NCBI GenBank assembly: GCA_030141605.1
Contig: JAQGDQ010000394.1
Coordinates: forward strand, 124,001 to 188,000
Source of the DNA: Tubiluchus corallicola
Lineage: Eukaryota; Priapulida; Priapulimorpha; Priapulimorphida; Tubiluchidae
Reading direction: 5' to 3'
DNA length: 64,000 nucleotides
Shown here: piece by piece, positions 12,644 through 22,728 of the stretch
Layout of the letters: every line of letters starts with the position of its first letter
Position numbering within the stretch: position 1 is the stretch's first letter
Translations under genes and position numbers: made by a program
The notes under the pieces: model-generated
The model's database searches: none
What the model saw: the letters and a program-made list of their open reading frames with translations, nothing else
Told to the model about the DNA's origin: nothing

Positions 12644-13607
12644 TAATGTTTGTGGCCTAGGTTATCTTAATTTTGTATCTTAGCTATTTTATACATATAT
12701 GAATGTCGAATATTTTTAAAGTCTGTTCTTGTCCTAACTCATGGTAATACGTAGGATATTGTACTAGTGAGCATACTTACAGGTTATTTGGCTAGTTCCT
12801 TGTTTCTTTGTTTGCATTCTTGTCAGGGTTGTTTGTTTACTATCTGATAAATACGTAAACAATATATGTCGGCATGGTGAATATTTGTTTCTCTTTTCAT
12901 AACAGTTTAATACATATACAATGATCCTGTATATAATGATGTATAGAAAATCAAGAGAAAAGCTTATATAAAAACAAAAAAACAAAGAAATAAAGAAAAT
13001 GATTTAATTCAACATTAACATGTTGTTTGCTAGCTCAAACGATCGTTTCGACAGCATCTGTCATTTTCGATGCTATAAACAAATAAAAATGTAAATAAAG
13101 CCAGAACAAATAATAATAATCTTTACAATTTTCTTTTCAAAAGAAGCTCTTTCTAAGTTGTAGTGGTAGTTGTTGTTATTGTAGTTTCTACATTCTGACA
13201 ATTTGAGTTTTTCCTCTTGTGATTGTGTAATGATATCATTTATTTTATGCCTTGAATAGAGAATACCTGTCAGAGAGAAAACTGGCAGGTGTGAACGTGC
13301 CATCAAAATGACAACAAAATGGTACAGATAAATTCAATTTAATACTTTATTACCTATCATTTTAGTCATTGCCTCTGTTGAAGACATGAACAAGCCAGTC
13401 ATTCTCCAGGGGGGTTGAAGCATGTCATGTTTATACTTTCTAAATGAAAAAGAAAACAAACTGTTACTCTTTGAATTATAACGTCAAATTCGAATTAATA
13501 AATCTCTAATTTGTTATAATCAATGTCATTTGCAGAATGAACAATTTCAAATTTCTTATGCGTGTGCGTTCGTGTGTGTGTTCTGACCGATTCTAACTTT
13601 GTAAATG
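12644..13607 (-). repeat. Array unit 10, type III
   Basis: Second copy of the type III spacer, about 50 bp shorter than unit 2 (a piece around 12943 is missing: GATGTAT|AGAAAATC). It rejoins the tail at the same splice acceptor (about 13265-13275). Exon e1 is at 13354-13439, and the in-frame Asn-rich open exon ends at 13073. Confidence 0.8.
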
Positions 13608-15034
13608 TAATGTTTGTGGCCTAGGCAAGGTCTACTATACAACAGAACGTGTACGGTCAGATCTCTGATTCCGCCAGCGGAGGCGGTCTATTTTTAACAT
13701 TTAGTGCTAATAATTTGGACATATTTACCCCCCATGGTGACCTATAGCATGCCACAATACATATAGAACATATTCCTCATTCATCTAGTAATTTAAAAAC
13801 AGTGGTACCTATGATATCCCCCCTAAAAAAACACACCATATCTGCAACTCATTGTGTCCCAACATGTCCCATGTCACAACCAGACATGTGTAGTCGATAA
13901 ATTTGTTATTCTTAAAAACGTAATAAAATTTAAAGCTAAAAACATACATTTTTGACATACATTTGGTATTTGATCTATTTCTAAAACTTGCCACTGTTCA
14001 ATACAGTTTAAAGACATTTAGCTTACATAGAAAAGTAGGTTTGAAATATCTAGGCTGAGAATATTCTAATTTTTGTTTCCAAAGAAATCTTCCCGTTTCC
14101 AAAAACCTTTCTGAGTTTTGAAAATGCTGGTAATGCCTTAATCTTCCGACTTGATATGACCTCTTCTGTTGCAAGCAAAGTATCAAGATGTTTGCAACTT
14201 TCCATGATTCATCACCGTTACGTGTCGCGTGAAATTTTTCAGTTTTTTGTTTGGTTTTGTTTTCAGATTTCTGTCTATTGAACTTCTATAGTGTTAATTG
14301 AGTAATTCTAATGTGTCTATTGCAGGAATATGGGAAACTTCTTTAAATTTAAGGAGGTGGAGTTGGGGTTGTAGTCGTGGTTACAGGCGGGGTTGTAGTT
14401 GTGGTTACAGGTGGGGTTGTAGTTGGGGGTTTGGGGCGATAGCGGCGGGGTCGACGACGGTGGTGTGGAATGTACCGGGGTCGAGGTTTAGTTTGTTTGT
14501 CTATTACTTGCTTAAAGTTGAATGTCAAATCTACCAAAGCTTTGTACGTGTCCAGAAACTTCGGAGAAGAGACCAGTGAACACATCTCTGGGTCATTTCC
14601 AACGGACGGACAAGTGGACGGCAGGAGGTCAAAACTGACACTCCCTTAGATTTCGATATGGTTTCTGTCCCAAGCGACAATGTCTCCAGAGGGGTTATTA
14701 CCTATCATTTTAGTCATTGCCTCTGTTGAAGACATGAACAAGCCAGTCATTCTCCAGGGGGGTTGAAGCATGTCATGTTTATACTTTCTAAACGAAAAAG
14801 AAAACAATTAGCTTAATTAGAAAAGTAGGTTTGAATTATCTAGGCTGAGAATATTCTAATTTTTGTTTCCAAAGAAACCTCCCTGTTTCCAAAAACTTTG
14901 AATTATAACGTCAAATTCGAATTAATAAAACTCTAATTCGTTATAATCAATGTCATTTGCAGAATGAACAATTTCAAATTTCTTACGCGTGTGCGTGCGT
15001 GTGTGTGTTCTGACCGATTCTAACTTTGTAAATA
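13608..15034 (-). repeat. Array unit 11, type II with a type II patch in its tail
   Basis: Three VNTR copies (about 14360-14435) and e1 at 14702-14787. At 14806-14895 the tail sequence CAAACTGTTACTC is replaced by about 90 bp copied from the type II body (TTAGCTTAATTAG...CCAAAAACTTTG). The patch resembles the extra segment of unit 5, which suggests gene conversion or unequal crossing-over. Confidence 0.8.
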
Positions 15035-16622
15035 TAATGTTTGTGGCCTAGGCAAGGTCTACTATACAACAGGACGTGTACGGTCAGATGTCTGTTTCCG
15101 CCAGCGGAGGCGGTCTATTTTTAACATTTAGTGCTAATAATTTGGACATATTTATCCCCCCTGGTGACCTATAGCATGCCACAATACATCATATAACTCA
15201 TTCATCTAGTAATTTAAAAACAGTGGTACCTATGATATCCCCCCCCCCCCCAAAAAAAAACACCATATCTGCAACTCATTGTGTCCCGAAGATTACCTGT
15301 CACTTTCTATAGAGAATAATGCACTCACCATTTTGCAGAGATGTTTGCAACAACTAGTCGGCTAGTTGCGCCTTCTTAATGGAGGTCTGGTAAAGGGCTG
15401 AGTTCTGCTGGTGATCCGTCTCCAAATTGTGTAGTCCATGCAGCAGTACATTCGCCAGGCGTCTCAGAGCATTTCTTGAAAATTCTCCAAAATCAAAGTA
15501 GGCATTGATTATGGAGAGGATGTTCATGAGCTTGTTGCGGCAGCAGACTGTGTGAGTTGACTTCTTCACAAAACACAAGCCAGTTCTTACGAATTCGAAC
15601 GTGAATGTGTGGGGCACTATAAGATCTCCCCTAGACACTTCTTCAATGAACATTTTCATTTCCTCAGAAAGGAGAGGCTCATCCTCGGGAAAAGAAATGT
15701 CATTTTGGCACTTACTCTCCAACCAACCTGCAAAATATGCACACGCGTTCAGTTCAGTTTTGGAAAGAGTCTCGTCAACACAAATCTCCATAATTTTGGC
15801 ATCCTCGAAATCAATCCCATTGCATGTGTGCAACTGGATTTTGGATGATATGTCTGTGTCCACAAACTCCAGGAATGATGCAGAGAAACACGCCAGTCTC
15901 CGCTTGAATGCTGAACAGACATCTCCAGCTTGCATGAATGCATTGGTCCCCCTTGACTGCCTGTAAACTGAGAACTCACCCTCTATTCTGTCACTCTGAA
16001 GTTCATGCAATGATACGTAGTGAAATCCAACAGAAAACAAGTGCCTACAGATAGCGAGGAGTCCCTCCGTGGTCTGAATCAAAGCTTTTCGCGTATCATG
16101 TGTCAGGCATTCAATTCTTTTTGGTCCGTGTCCTGATTCGGTTTGCTTAAACAGAGTCAACAACGACTGAAGAGTATCAGATGTATCTTGTTGAACAGAT
16201 CGATCAGGGTCTCTCATCCTAGTGTCTTGACCTCTGGCAGAAACATTTACCACATTCCACCAGCGTAGCACTTGCTGAATGAATTCTGTCAGAGAGAAAA
16301 CTGGCAGGTGTGAACGTGCCATCAAAATGACAACAAAATGGTACAGATAAATTCAATTTAATACTTTATTACCTATCATATTAGTCATTGCCTCTGTTGA
16401 AGACATGAACAAGCCAGTCATTCTCCAGGGGGGTTGAAGCATGTCATGTTTATACTTTCTAAACGAAAAAGAAAACAAACTGTTACTCTTTGAATTATAA
16501 CGTCAAATTCGAATTAATAAAACTCTAATTCGTTATAATCAATGTCATTTGCAGAATGAACAATTTCAAATTTCTTATGCGTGTGCGTGCGTGTGTTCTG
16601 ACCGATTCTAACTTTGTAAATG
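15035..16622 (-). repeat. Array unit 12, type I
   Basis: Rightmost complete unit, with e1 (16373-16458), an 87-bp intron and an open transposase exon. The head has a small deletion (CAATACATCATATAACTC) relative to the others. Confidence 0.85.
15354..16458 (-). CDS. Two-exon transposase fragment: e1 (16373-16458) + e2 (15354-16285), unit 12
   Basis: Intact counterpart of unit 4. The joined frame runs from e1 through the WWN and YRQ-RGTN motifs to the stop at 15354. It belongs to the same subfamily as unit 3 (both read FAGW and SEEM where units 4, 6 and 8 read VAGW and FEEM, and both end a few residues later). It lacks the THAP finger and catalytic core of a full P-element transposase. Open but probably not an active enzyme by itself. 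Confidence 0.6.
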
Positions 16623-16699
16623 TAATGTCTGTGGCCTAGCTTATCTTAATTTTGTATCTTAGCTATTTTATACATATATGAATGTCGAATATTTTAAAA

Positions 16700-17635
16700 G
16701 TTTGATCTCATCAGTAACCTGATCAACAATATCCTGTGACAGATCGTAAATTCTACGCTGAATAGTATCGTTTGATAGGGGTGTCTTTTCAACAGCTTGT
16801 CTCTCCTTTTCACCACAGACAGCTCCAACCATAGCCAATGCACACGGTTTGATTAACGTTTCTCCAATTGTGTGGGCTTTCTTCGCTCTGGCTATATTAT
16901 ATGCAACTTGGTACGATGCCGTCAGGACAGGCTTCTTCGGAGCAACAAACCCGAACGTTTTCACTGTGGCTGTAGACTGGAACCGAGCTCTCTTCTGCTG
17001 CATACTCTCTTTTGAGTCACCAACATTGGCAGTATGCATGGTCTGTAAATGTTGCTGTAGAATAGATGGCTTCATGCTCTCATTGCACAGAACTTTGCCG
17101 CATATAAAGCACTGTGGCTTTTCGGTACCATCATCTTCGCGTTTCACACAAAATCCGTATGAAACATAATCGTCCAAGTACTTTCTCTTCTTGAGAGGCA
17201 TCGTTATGGTGATAAAAAGAACGGCTTTTAACTCTCTTGATAGTACAGCAGTATAGCGAGAGTAATAATCTAAATGACTCATGGCGCATCTACTGATCAC
17301 CATCTCTCACGCCCACACACTAGTATGCAGTCCCAGATTCCAGGAAGTTGATTGTGATTGTAACAAGTTTGAGGACCGTTCCCATGAGAAAGCCACCAAC
17401 ATGTCAACTAGCTACGTCAGATTCAATAACAATGCATGGGTATGGGTAACAATATGCTTTGATCTCACTGTGACACTGTCTTTAGGTTCATCACATGGTC
17501 ATATCGCTTAATACATCACTCTGCAATCTAATAACAGGCGTGATCTAACAAATAGGTGATTTTTTTCTTCTGAGTGTAAAGTCCCATTAACCCCCAGAAT
17601 TGGTGCCATTAATTAACCCCCGGTTGAGAAATCTG
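16700..17635 (-). mobile_element. Truncated hAT-family DNA transposon
   Basis: On the minus strand the element starts with CAGATTTCTCAACCGGGGG (ending at 17635), a terminal inverted repeat of the CAG...TTCTCAACC type common in hAT elements, followed by about 430 bp of leader and a BED-finger coding region. The other end is missing: coding sequence stops abruptly at about 16701 against type III sequence, with no second inverted repeat. Units 2 and 10 carry the uninterrupted site (GTTCTTGTCCTAACTC), so the insertion happened only in this copy. Confidence 0.78.
16701..17201 (-). pseudogene. hAT transposase N-terminus with BED zinc finger, truncated
   Basis: From ATG 17201 the frame reads MPLKKRKYLDDYVSYGF and contains a BED-type finger (C31-X2-C34 ... 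H51-X4-H56), then the conserved PVLTASYQVAYNIARAKKAHTIGE block and DIVDQVTDEIK, as in ZBED5/SCAND3-like hAT transposases. About 167 residues remain of an expected 600 or more. The catalytic domain is gone and the frame reads into array sequence before stopping at 16668. An upstream in-frame ATG at 17303 gives 34 more residues but lacks family resemblance. Confidence 0.8.
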
Positions 17636-18191
17636 GTCCTAACTCATGGTAATACGTAGGATAGTGTACTAGAGAGCATACTTACAGATTATTTGGCTAG
17701 ATCTTTGTTTGTTTGTTTGCATTGTTTGTCAGGGTTGTTTGTTTACTATCTGATAAATATGTAAATAATATATGTCGGCATTGTAAATAATTGTTTCTCT
17801 TTCCATAACAGTTTAATACATATACAACAATCCTGTATATAATGATGTATCGCTTTCTGCTTTTCATACTCTCTTTTCTGGCTTTGTTTAATAAAGAAAA
17901 TCAAGAGAAAAGCTTATATAAAAACAAAAAAGCAAAGAAATAAAGAAAATGATTTAATTCAACATTAACATGTTGTTTGCTAGCTCAAACGATCGTTTCG
18001 ACAGCAACTGTCATTTTCGATGCTATAAACAAATAAAAATGTAAATAAAGCCAGAACAAATAATAATAATCTTTATAATTTTCTATACAAAAGAACCGCT
18101 TTCTAAGTTGTGGTTATATTCTGACAATTCGAATTATGTAATTGTCTCTTGTGATTATGTAATGATATTATTTATTTTATGCCTTGAATAG

Positions 18192-18900
18192 AAGTGTCAT
18201 AATTGTACTACTCTTTGTTTTGAATGCTTGATCTATAGCATGCCAACTTGGTAACAGTAACTCACTTGAAACCACACCTTATGCATTATCAACGTTCACC
18301 TAGTAGTCTGTAGTTAGTGGCAGATCAAAACCTGTCATGCATTAACATCATATCAATTAAAAGCCACCATATGCAAAAAACTCAAGTCACCAACACAAAA
18401 CTACCATAAAGCACCCAATTTCGATTTCAGTTTGTAAATATTGTAATGTTTTAAAGTCTTAAAGTGTCTTAATTCTTAATGTAATTAATAACAGTCTTAC
18501 ATGTGTTTTTAATTGTGAATTCATTTTGTTGTACAATACTATTTCTCACAGCAGTGGAAACACTGGTTATGCTATCAATTTTTGAATGTGTAGTTTACAG
18601 TTCAACGATGCGTAATTTTAACAGCAATAAAGAATTTTATTTTATTATTATTATATTACTATTTTTAACCTCGATTATATCCAGAAAAATGGCATAAAAA
18701 ATAAGTAATATTACGTTGATATATAATTATAAATTTTGACCACATTTGATTTAATTTTGACTGTGAAGGTCTCATTGAGGTTTATAAAAACTGGCCAGAA
18801 AGGAAAATGCTGTTTCAGAAAATTTGACGTCAGTTGTTATATCACTGTTTAGAAGAAGTGAAAAGAAAGGTAATTGTAATCAACTAGGGCCTGTCTCATT
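18192..18900. other. Gene-free AT-rich flank of the array
   Basis: No gene seen. The stretch 18497-18640 is one copy of a dispersed repeat whose partner lies at 21168-21300. Confidence 0.5.
18497..18640 (+). repeat. Dispersed repeat, copy A
   Basis: Shares TCACAGCAGTGGAAACACTG and flanking sequence (TTGAATGTGTAG, AAAGAATTTTATT) with 21168-21300 at roughly 80 percent by eye. No coding potential. The end AAAGAATTTTATTA also recurs at 21444 and 21570. Confidence 0.6.
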
Positions 18901-18918
18901 AAGGCATATTTTCCTTAC

Positions 18919-19048
18919 CGTTTTCTAATGTGTTATGAGCTTTCCTAACCTTCGAGGCAAGATGTGGAAGTTTGGCAAATTGTTTCAGACCCTTGTCAGA
19001 GTATTGACCATCAGTTCCAGTGCTTAATGTCAGCAGAAGCATCAGAAC
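18919..19048 (-). CDS. Single convincing exon of an unidentified gene
   Basis: 130 bp bounded by AATCTTTTCAG| and GAAAACG|GTAAGG, open in phase 0 for 43 codons and ending in phase 1. It reads VLMLLLTLSTGTDGQYSDKG..., ending VRKAHNTLEN. Codon content and splice sites look real, and none of its neighbours explains it. I do not recognise the family, and I found no partner exon with confidence on either side. It could be an exon of a host gene disrupted by the array, or part of an unrecognised transposon. Confidence 0.4.
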
Positions 19049-19399
19049 CTGAAAAGATTAATGATTTAGCAAGAAGCTAAAATTAATAATTATGATATGA
19101 TTATGATATTACATGTACTAGTACACATTTTACAAAATGTAGTTACGAGAATTTGATTACTTTAACAAAGAAGCGTAAAGATATCTAATTTATTTTATTT
19201 TTATTTATTTATTTATGAACTATTTATTTAGATGCATCTATGAACAGAAGTCTAGGGACTTATAAATTATGTCCATTAAAAGATTGTAAAATTTATCGAC
19301 AATGTGTGGGAAGGTAAAATGGATGTAAAACTGCTTAGTATGATAAAATTGTATAATTATGGTAAAAAAAATACATATTACATGATTTCTCGAATCACA

Positions 19400-19640
19400 C
19401 GTTTTCTAGTAAATATTTTTTTTAAAGTTTCATTTATTTAAAATACTCACTTGTTTTATTTTACTGGATAAATTATTCCACATTTTAGCACCATTGTACA
19501 TGACAGAATGTTTCATATGCACCTAGGGGTATGGAATTTGTGGTATTGTCGAGTTTGGTATGAATACATACTCTGCTATTATAATTGAATATACTGTGTT
19601 ACACACTAAAGGAAGAACCAACCCTTGAACAGCGTTTATT
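19400..19640 (-). pseudogene. Non-LTR retrotransposon reverse-transcriptase C-terminal relic
   Basis: Minus-strand frames carry YQTRQYHKFHTPRC, then after a frameshift MKHSVMYNGAKMWNNLSSKIKQ-like sequence (19516 downwards), then a decayed NFKKNIY segment. This order (TR-...-PR, SV-Y-G-K-WN-LP--IK, SFK--LK-YLL) is the usual tail of LINE reverse-transcriptase ORFs. It contains stops and at least one frameshift, so it is dead. Confidence 0.6.
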
Positions 19641-20798
19641 GCTTTTTAATGTACAATTGAAAATATTGAAATCACAGTAAAAAAGAAATACAAACTATTT
19701 CAGCGTGGAAGTAAAAAAGAATTTTTGCAAAAGCCAGGCAACACCGCCTGCATATTTTGCATTTAATTACAATATCGATTTGCATTATGATATAAACAAA
19801 TTTGTTTACTCTCCCTGACGCGAGGTTCATTTGACTGTTCAAAATTCAAAACGAAAAAATCATAGTTTGTGCATGACGTAAGCAAAATGAAAATTCAATG
19901 TCTGAAATTAACCTCATATTTGACTTCATTTAATTTGTGAAGTTACGAGCAAAGTTTGCAAATTAACAATGAATCACGCTGTCACACTGACGAAACTTGT
20001 CCAGTATGTATTATAACAAAATAGTCAGTATCCTTCATGCAAACTCTACATAGACTTTAAAGTGTCTACATAGACTTTAATTAAGCATAATCACATTTGT
20101 CCAAATATTAAAATGAAATATAGAACTGAAAATGAAAAAGAGAAGAGAAAAAAATGAAAAAACATCAAAAGACGAAAGAACAAGTGCGCGATGAATGAAA
20201 TACATGATTGTGTGAGCAATTAAATTGTAAGAAATAACAAATTCACTGTGCAAGATGCAAAACAAGTGTTTCTTACATAAACGCATCAAGTACGTTTGTG
20301 TAAGTTTAAAACAGTACTGCTTAAATACGTGAGGTCACGAAAATGGGCTCTATATCATATGACGTCAGAAACTAACACTGCAGTTCATGATCATGGTTAT
20401 CACGGTGCCGCCTTCTATTTGTCGGCCACGCGAATTTGACAAAAAGGTGCCGCTGCCAATCTTAGTAGATTCACTGAGCCGCGTGTAGCTTTGAAAGTTT
20501 AACAAAATTTGAGTATCTGAGCTAATTATTATTTAATCTAAGCTTTGATTTAAAATAAGCTATTGTAGTTTCCAATATTTTAGAGCATTCTTTATTCGGA
20601 ACTAATGTTCACGCACTCATCGGGTTTTCCTTTGAACATCCGAAAATTATTGGCAATTTAATATAATTACCGCTGCAGAAGTATAAGCTATATACATCGG
20701 TATGTGCCTACAGTAAGCGATATGAGCGGTGCTCACTCTGCTAGGCACAGCTGATGCCACGTTATCCTAAGACACCACAAGCACTAAGCTAAGCAGCG

Positions 20799-20908
20799 CC
20801 TATATATAAGGAGAAGGAAAAGCAAAGCATTACTTCTTCTTACTTCTTCTTAGCTTTTTGGACGCCGCTTTGTTTGCTTGAACAAGCGGCTTGGAAAATA
20901 GAATAAAA
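20799..20908 (+). promoter_or_regulatory. TATA box, stem-loop and AATAAA in about 110 bp (possible LTR remnant)
   Basis: CCTATATATAAGG (about 20799-20811) is followed 70 bp later by a strong hairpin (GCCGCTT-T-GTT-loop-AAC-AAGCGGC, about 20872-20898) and then AATAAA (20902-20907). A promoter, hairpin and poly(A) signal packed this tightly is typical of the U3-R-U5 part of an LTR. A small independent transcript is the alternative. No coding sequence follows. Confidence 0.35.
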
Positions 20909-21167
20909 ACTTATTTGTTTATTTAATATTTATTTAGTAATTATTTAGTAAGATTACAGTTTTCTTTAATATTTTAGTTTTTGCACATACCTTTAGGTTA
21001 AGGAATTTGATAGGAGGTAATGGACTACATTCAAGTGTGTTGCATAAAAGAGACAGAATAATTATTGATGCTATAAGGTTAATTCAGTATGATTTTATTT
21101 CAAGAAACTGCAACGTTCAAGTGTTTTGTATAAAAGAGACTCGTGTAATTAATTGAAACCTCGCTTG

Positions 21168-21295
21168 TGTTTCTAATTGTAAATTCATTTTATTGTACAG
21201 CACTGTTGCTCACAGCAGTGGAAACACTGATTATATTATCACTCTTTGAATGTGTAGCTTAACAGTTCTATTATGTGTAAAGAATTTTATTATTA

Positions 21296-21300
<5 letters not shown>
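21168..21300 (+). repeat. Dispersed repeat, copy B
   Basis: Partner of 18497-18640 (see copy A). It ends in a TTATTA microsatellite at about 21283-21330. Confidence 0.6.
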
Positions 21301-21326
<26 letters not shown>

Positions 21327-22059
21327 TATATCGCTAGCTACGAAGACTTCACTATATGATGACGTAAATTTATTAAATTTTTTTAATTATCAGCCTGCAA
21401 ATGGAGGCACTCTTTATATATTATTGCATCATAATTTGTTCAATAAAAGAATTTTATTATCGCGATTAAGCTAGACAACATGTGACTCGGCCACAGTTCT
21501 ATACAAAAATTACAATTACACAAACTATCAGACGCTATCAGTGGCAATCTGATACTAACAATAACAGTGAAAGAATTTTATTAGCTTTGCTAGATGCTCT
21601 AACATCTAAAAATGATTCATGACTGATCAATACTGCAATTCACACGAATCAAGTCTTAAACAACTTCTTAAACTCATTATATTCATTATATAATGAATTT
21701 TATTACATTTTTATTAGAAAAATCCAACGTTTCCACTGCAAACTAGCAGCCATCATCAGGTGTATTTATTCCCGCTTAATATAAATCAATAATATTTCAT
21801 ATTTAATATTGTTTAATCGGGAAAACTGCAGACGCAAAACCATTGTTCTGACGTCATCCATTATACTCTGCCTATAACTTTAATTCAGTAAAAGCTGCTG
21901 CTGGCTTTGCGTTATAAATGAGGACTATGTAGGATGTTTGCGTATTTTTAATTATACGTGTATTTATACGCAAAATTTTTTGCGGGGCCCTTGCTAGTCT
22001 ATATATTAATTCTACTAGTATATATATATATATATAGATAAGATTCGAGGCTACATCTC

Positions 22060-22530
22060 CAACGACGGCACCATTTGCAGCGATCTATACATCAAGAGAA
22101 ACGTCTCGATCTAGTATCGTGCCATTGGGGGTTTATTTTTCGAATCGGGCCCACCGGAAGGGACGGGGTGTGAAAACCCTCCAAAAATGGCCATTTTTCG
22201 GCCGTTTTTTGCAAAAATTATACGCCTGAGATCTAGAGAACGGGAAGGGGCCAGGGGCGGTGCCGGCTATGGATAGATAGCTCATTCAGCGGTGGGTGTC
22301 ATAGGCATATTTAGAATTCGCAAGAGGGCCACGGCGTCCCGTAACGGGCGTTTTCCCGGACCCACCTCGCCTATTTTTTCGAAATTTTGGTCAAACAGCC
22401 TGCAGAAAAAACGTTCTAGCGGCGCTTGGTGCGACTTTCGGAAGGAGTTATATAGCTATTTAGAAAGAGGAAGAACGGGGCTACACGATGACGTGGGCTG
22501 CATTTAAGGACACGTCCCCCGGCATTTTTT
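22060..22530. other. GC-rich anomalous block without genes
   Basis: Base composition and word use (CGGGCCC, GGACGGGG, CCCGTAACGGGCG) differ sharply from the AT-rich surroundings. It begins after a TA microsatellite (about 22013-22036). No frame exceeds about 70 codons, and no RNA structure or protein was recognised. Probably a fragment of an unknown repeat or recently acquired DNA. Confidence 0.5.
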
Positions 22531-22728
22531 TGCATTCGTATTGCGACCGTTGACTCTTGTACATGGGGAGCAGCTTCTTTTTTCTGATGATCTTGGAGTG
22601 CTTCCTGCTTCTTTGCTTTCTGCTTGTCTCTTGCTGGGTGTACGATATTTTTGCAATCTTGCTTGAAAATATTTGTAGTTATGCATAAGTTTGAGTAATT
22701 GCACGTAATGTATATCTCATAGTTTTAG

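Larger units (their letters stand above)
1..18191. repeat. Tandem mosaic array of 13 units derived from a P-element-like transposon
   Basis: Thirteen direct repeats follow one another, each opening with the same motif (TAATGTTTGTGGCCTAGG). Starts are at 1, 1289, 2297, 3859, 5452, 6845, 8431, 9749, 11333, 12644, 13608, 15035 and 16623. Nearly all share a head of about 250 bp and a tail of about 270 bp ending in ...TTTGTAAATG. The middles fall into three cassettes: I (transposase exon), II (Pro/Thr block) and III (spacer). Copies are nearly identical by eye, which implies recent amplification or ongoing homogenisation. The array reaches base 1, so its left end is unseen. Genic content reads on the minus strand. 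Confidence 0.92.
16623..18191 (-). repeat. Array unit 13, type III split by a hAT insertion (right edge of array)
   Basis: Head motif (ATGTCTGTGGCCTAGC), then type III sequence to about 16697, a hAT fragment (about 16700-17635), then type III sequence again from GTCCTAACTCATGG to GCCTTGAATAG at 18191. Unlike units 2 and 10 it does not rejoin the tail, so the array ends here. Confidence 0.8.
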
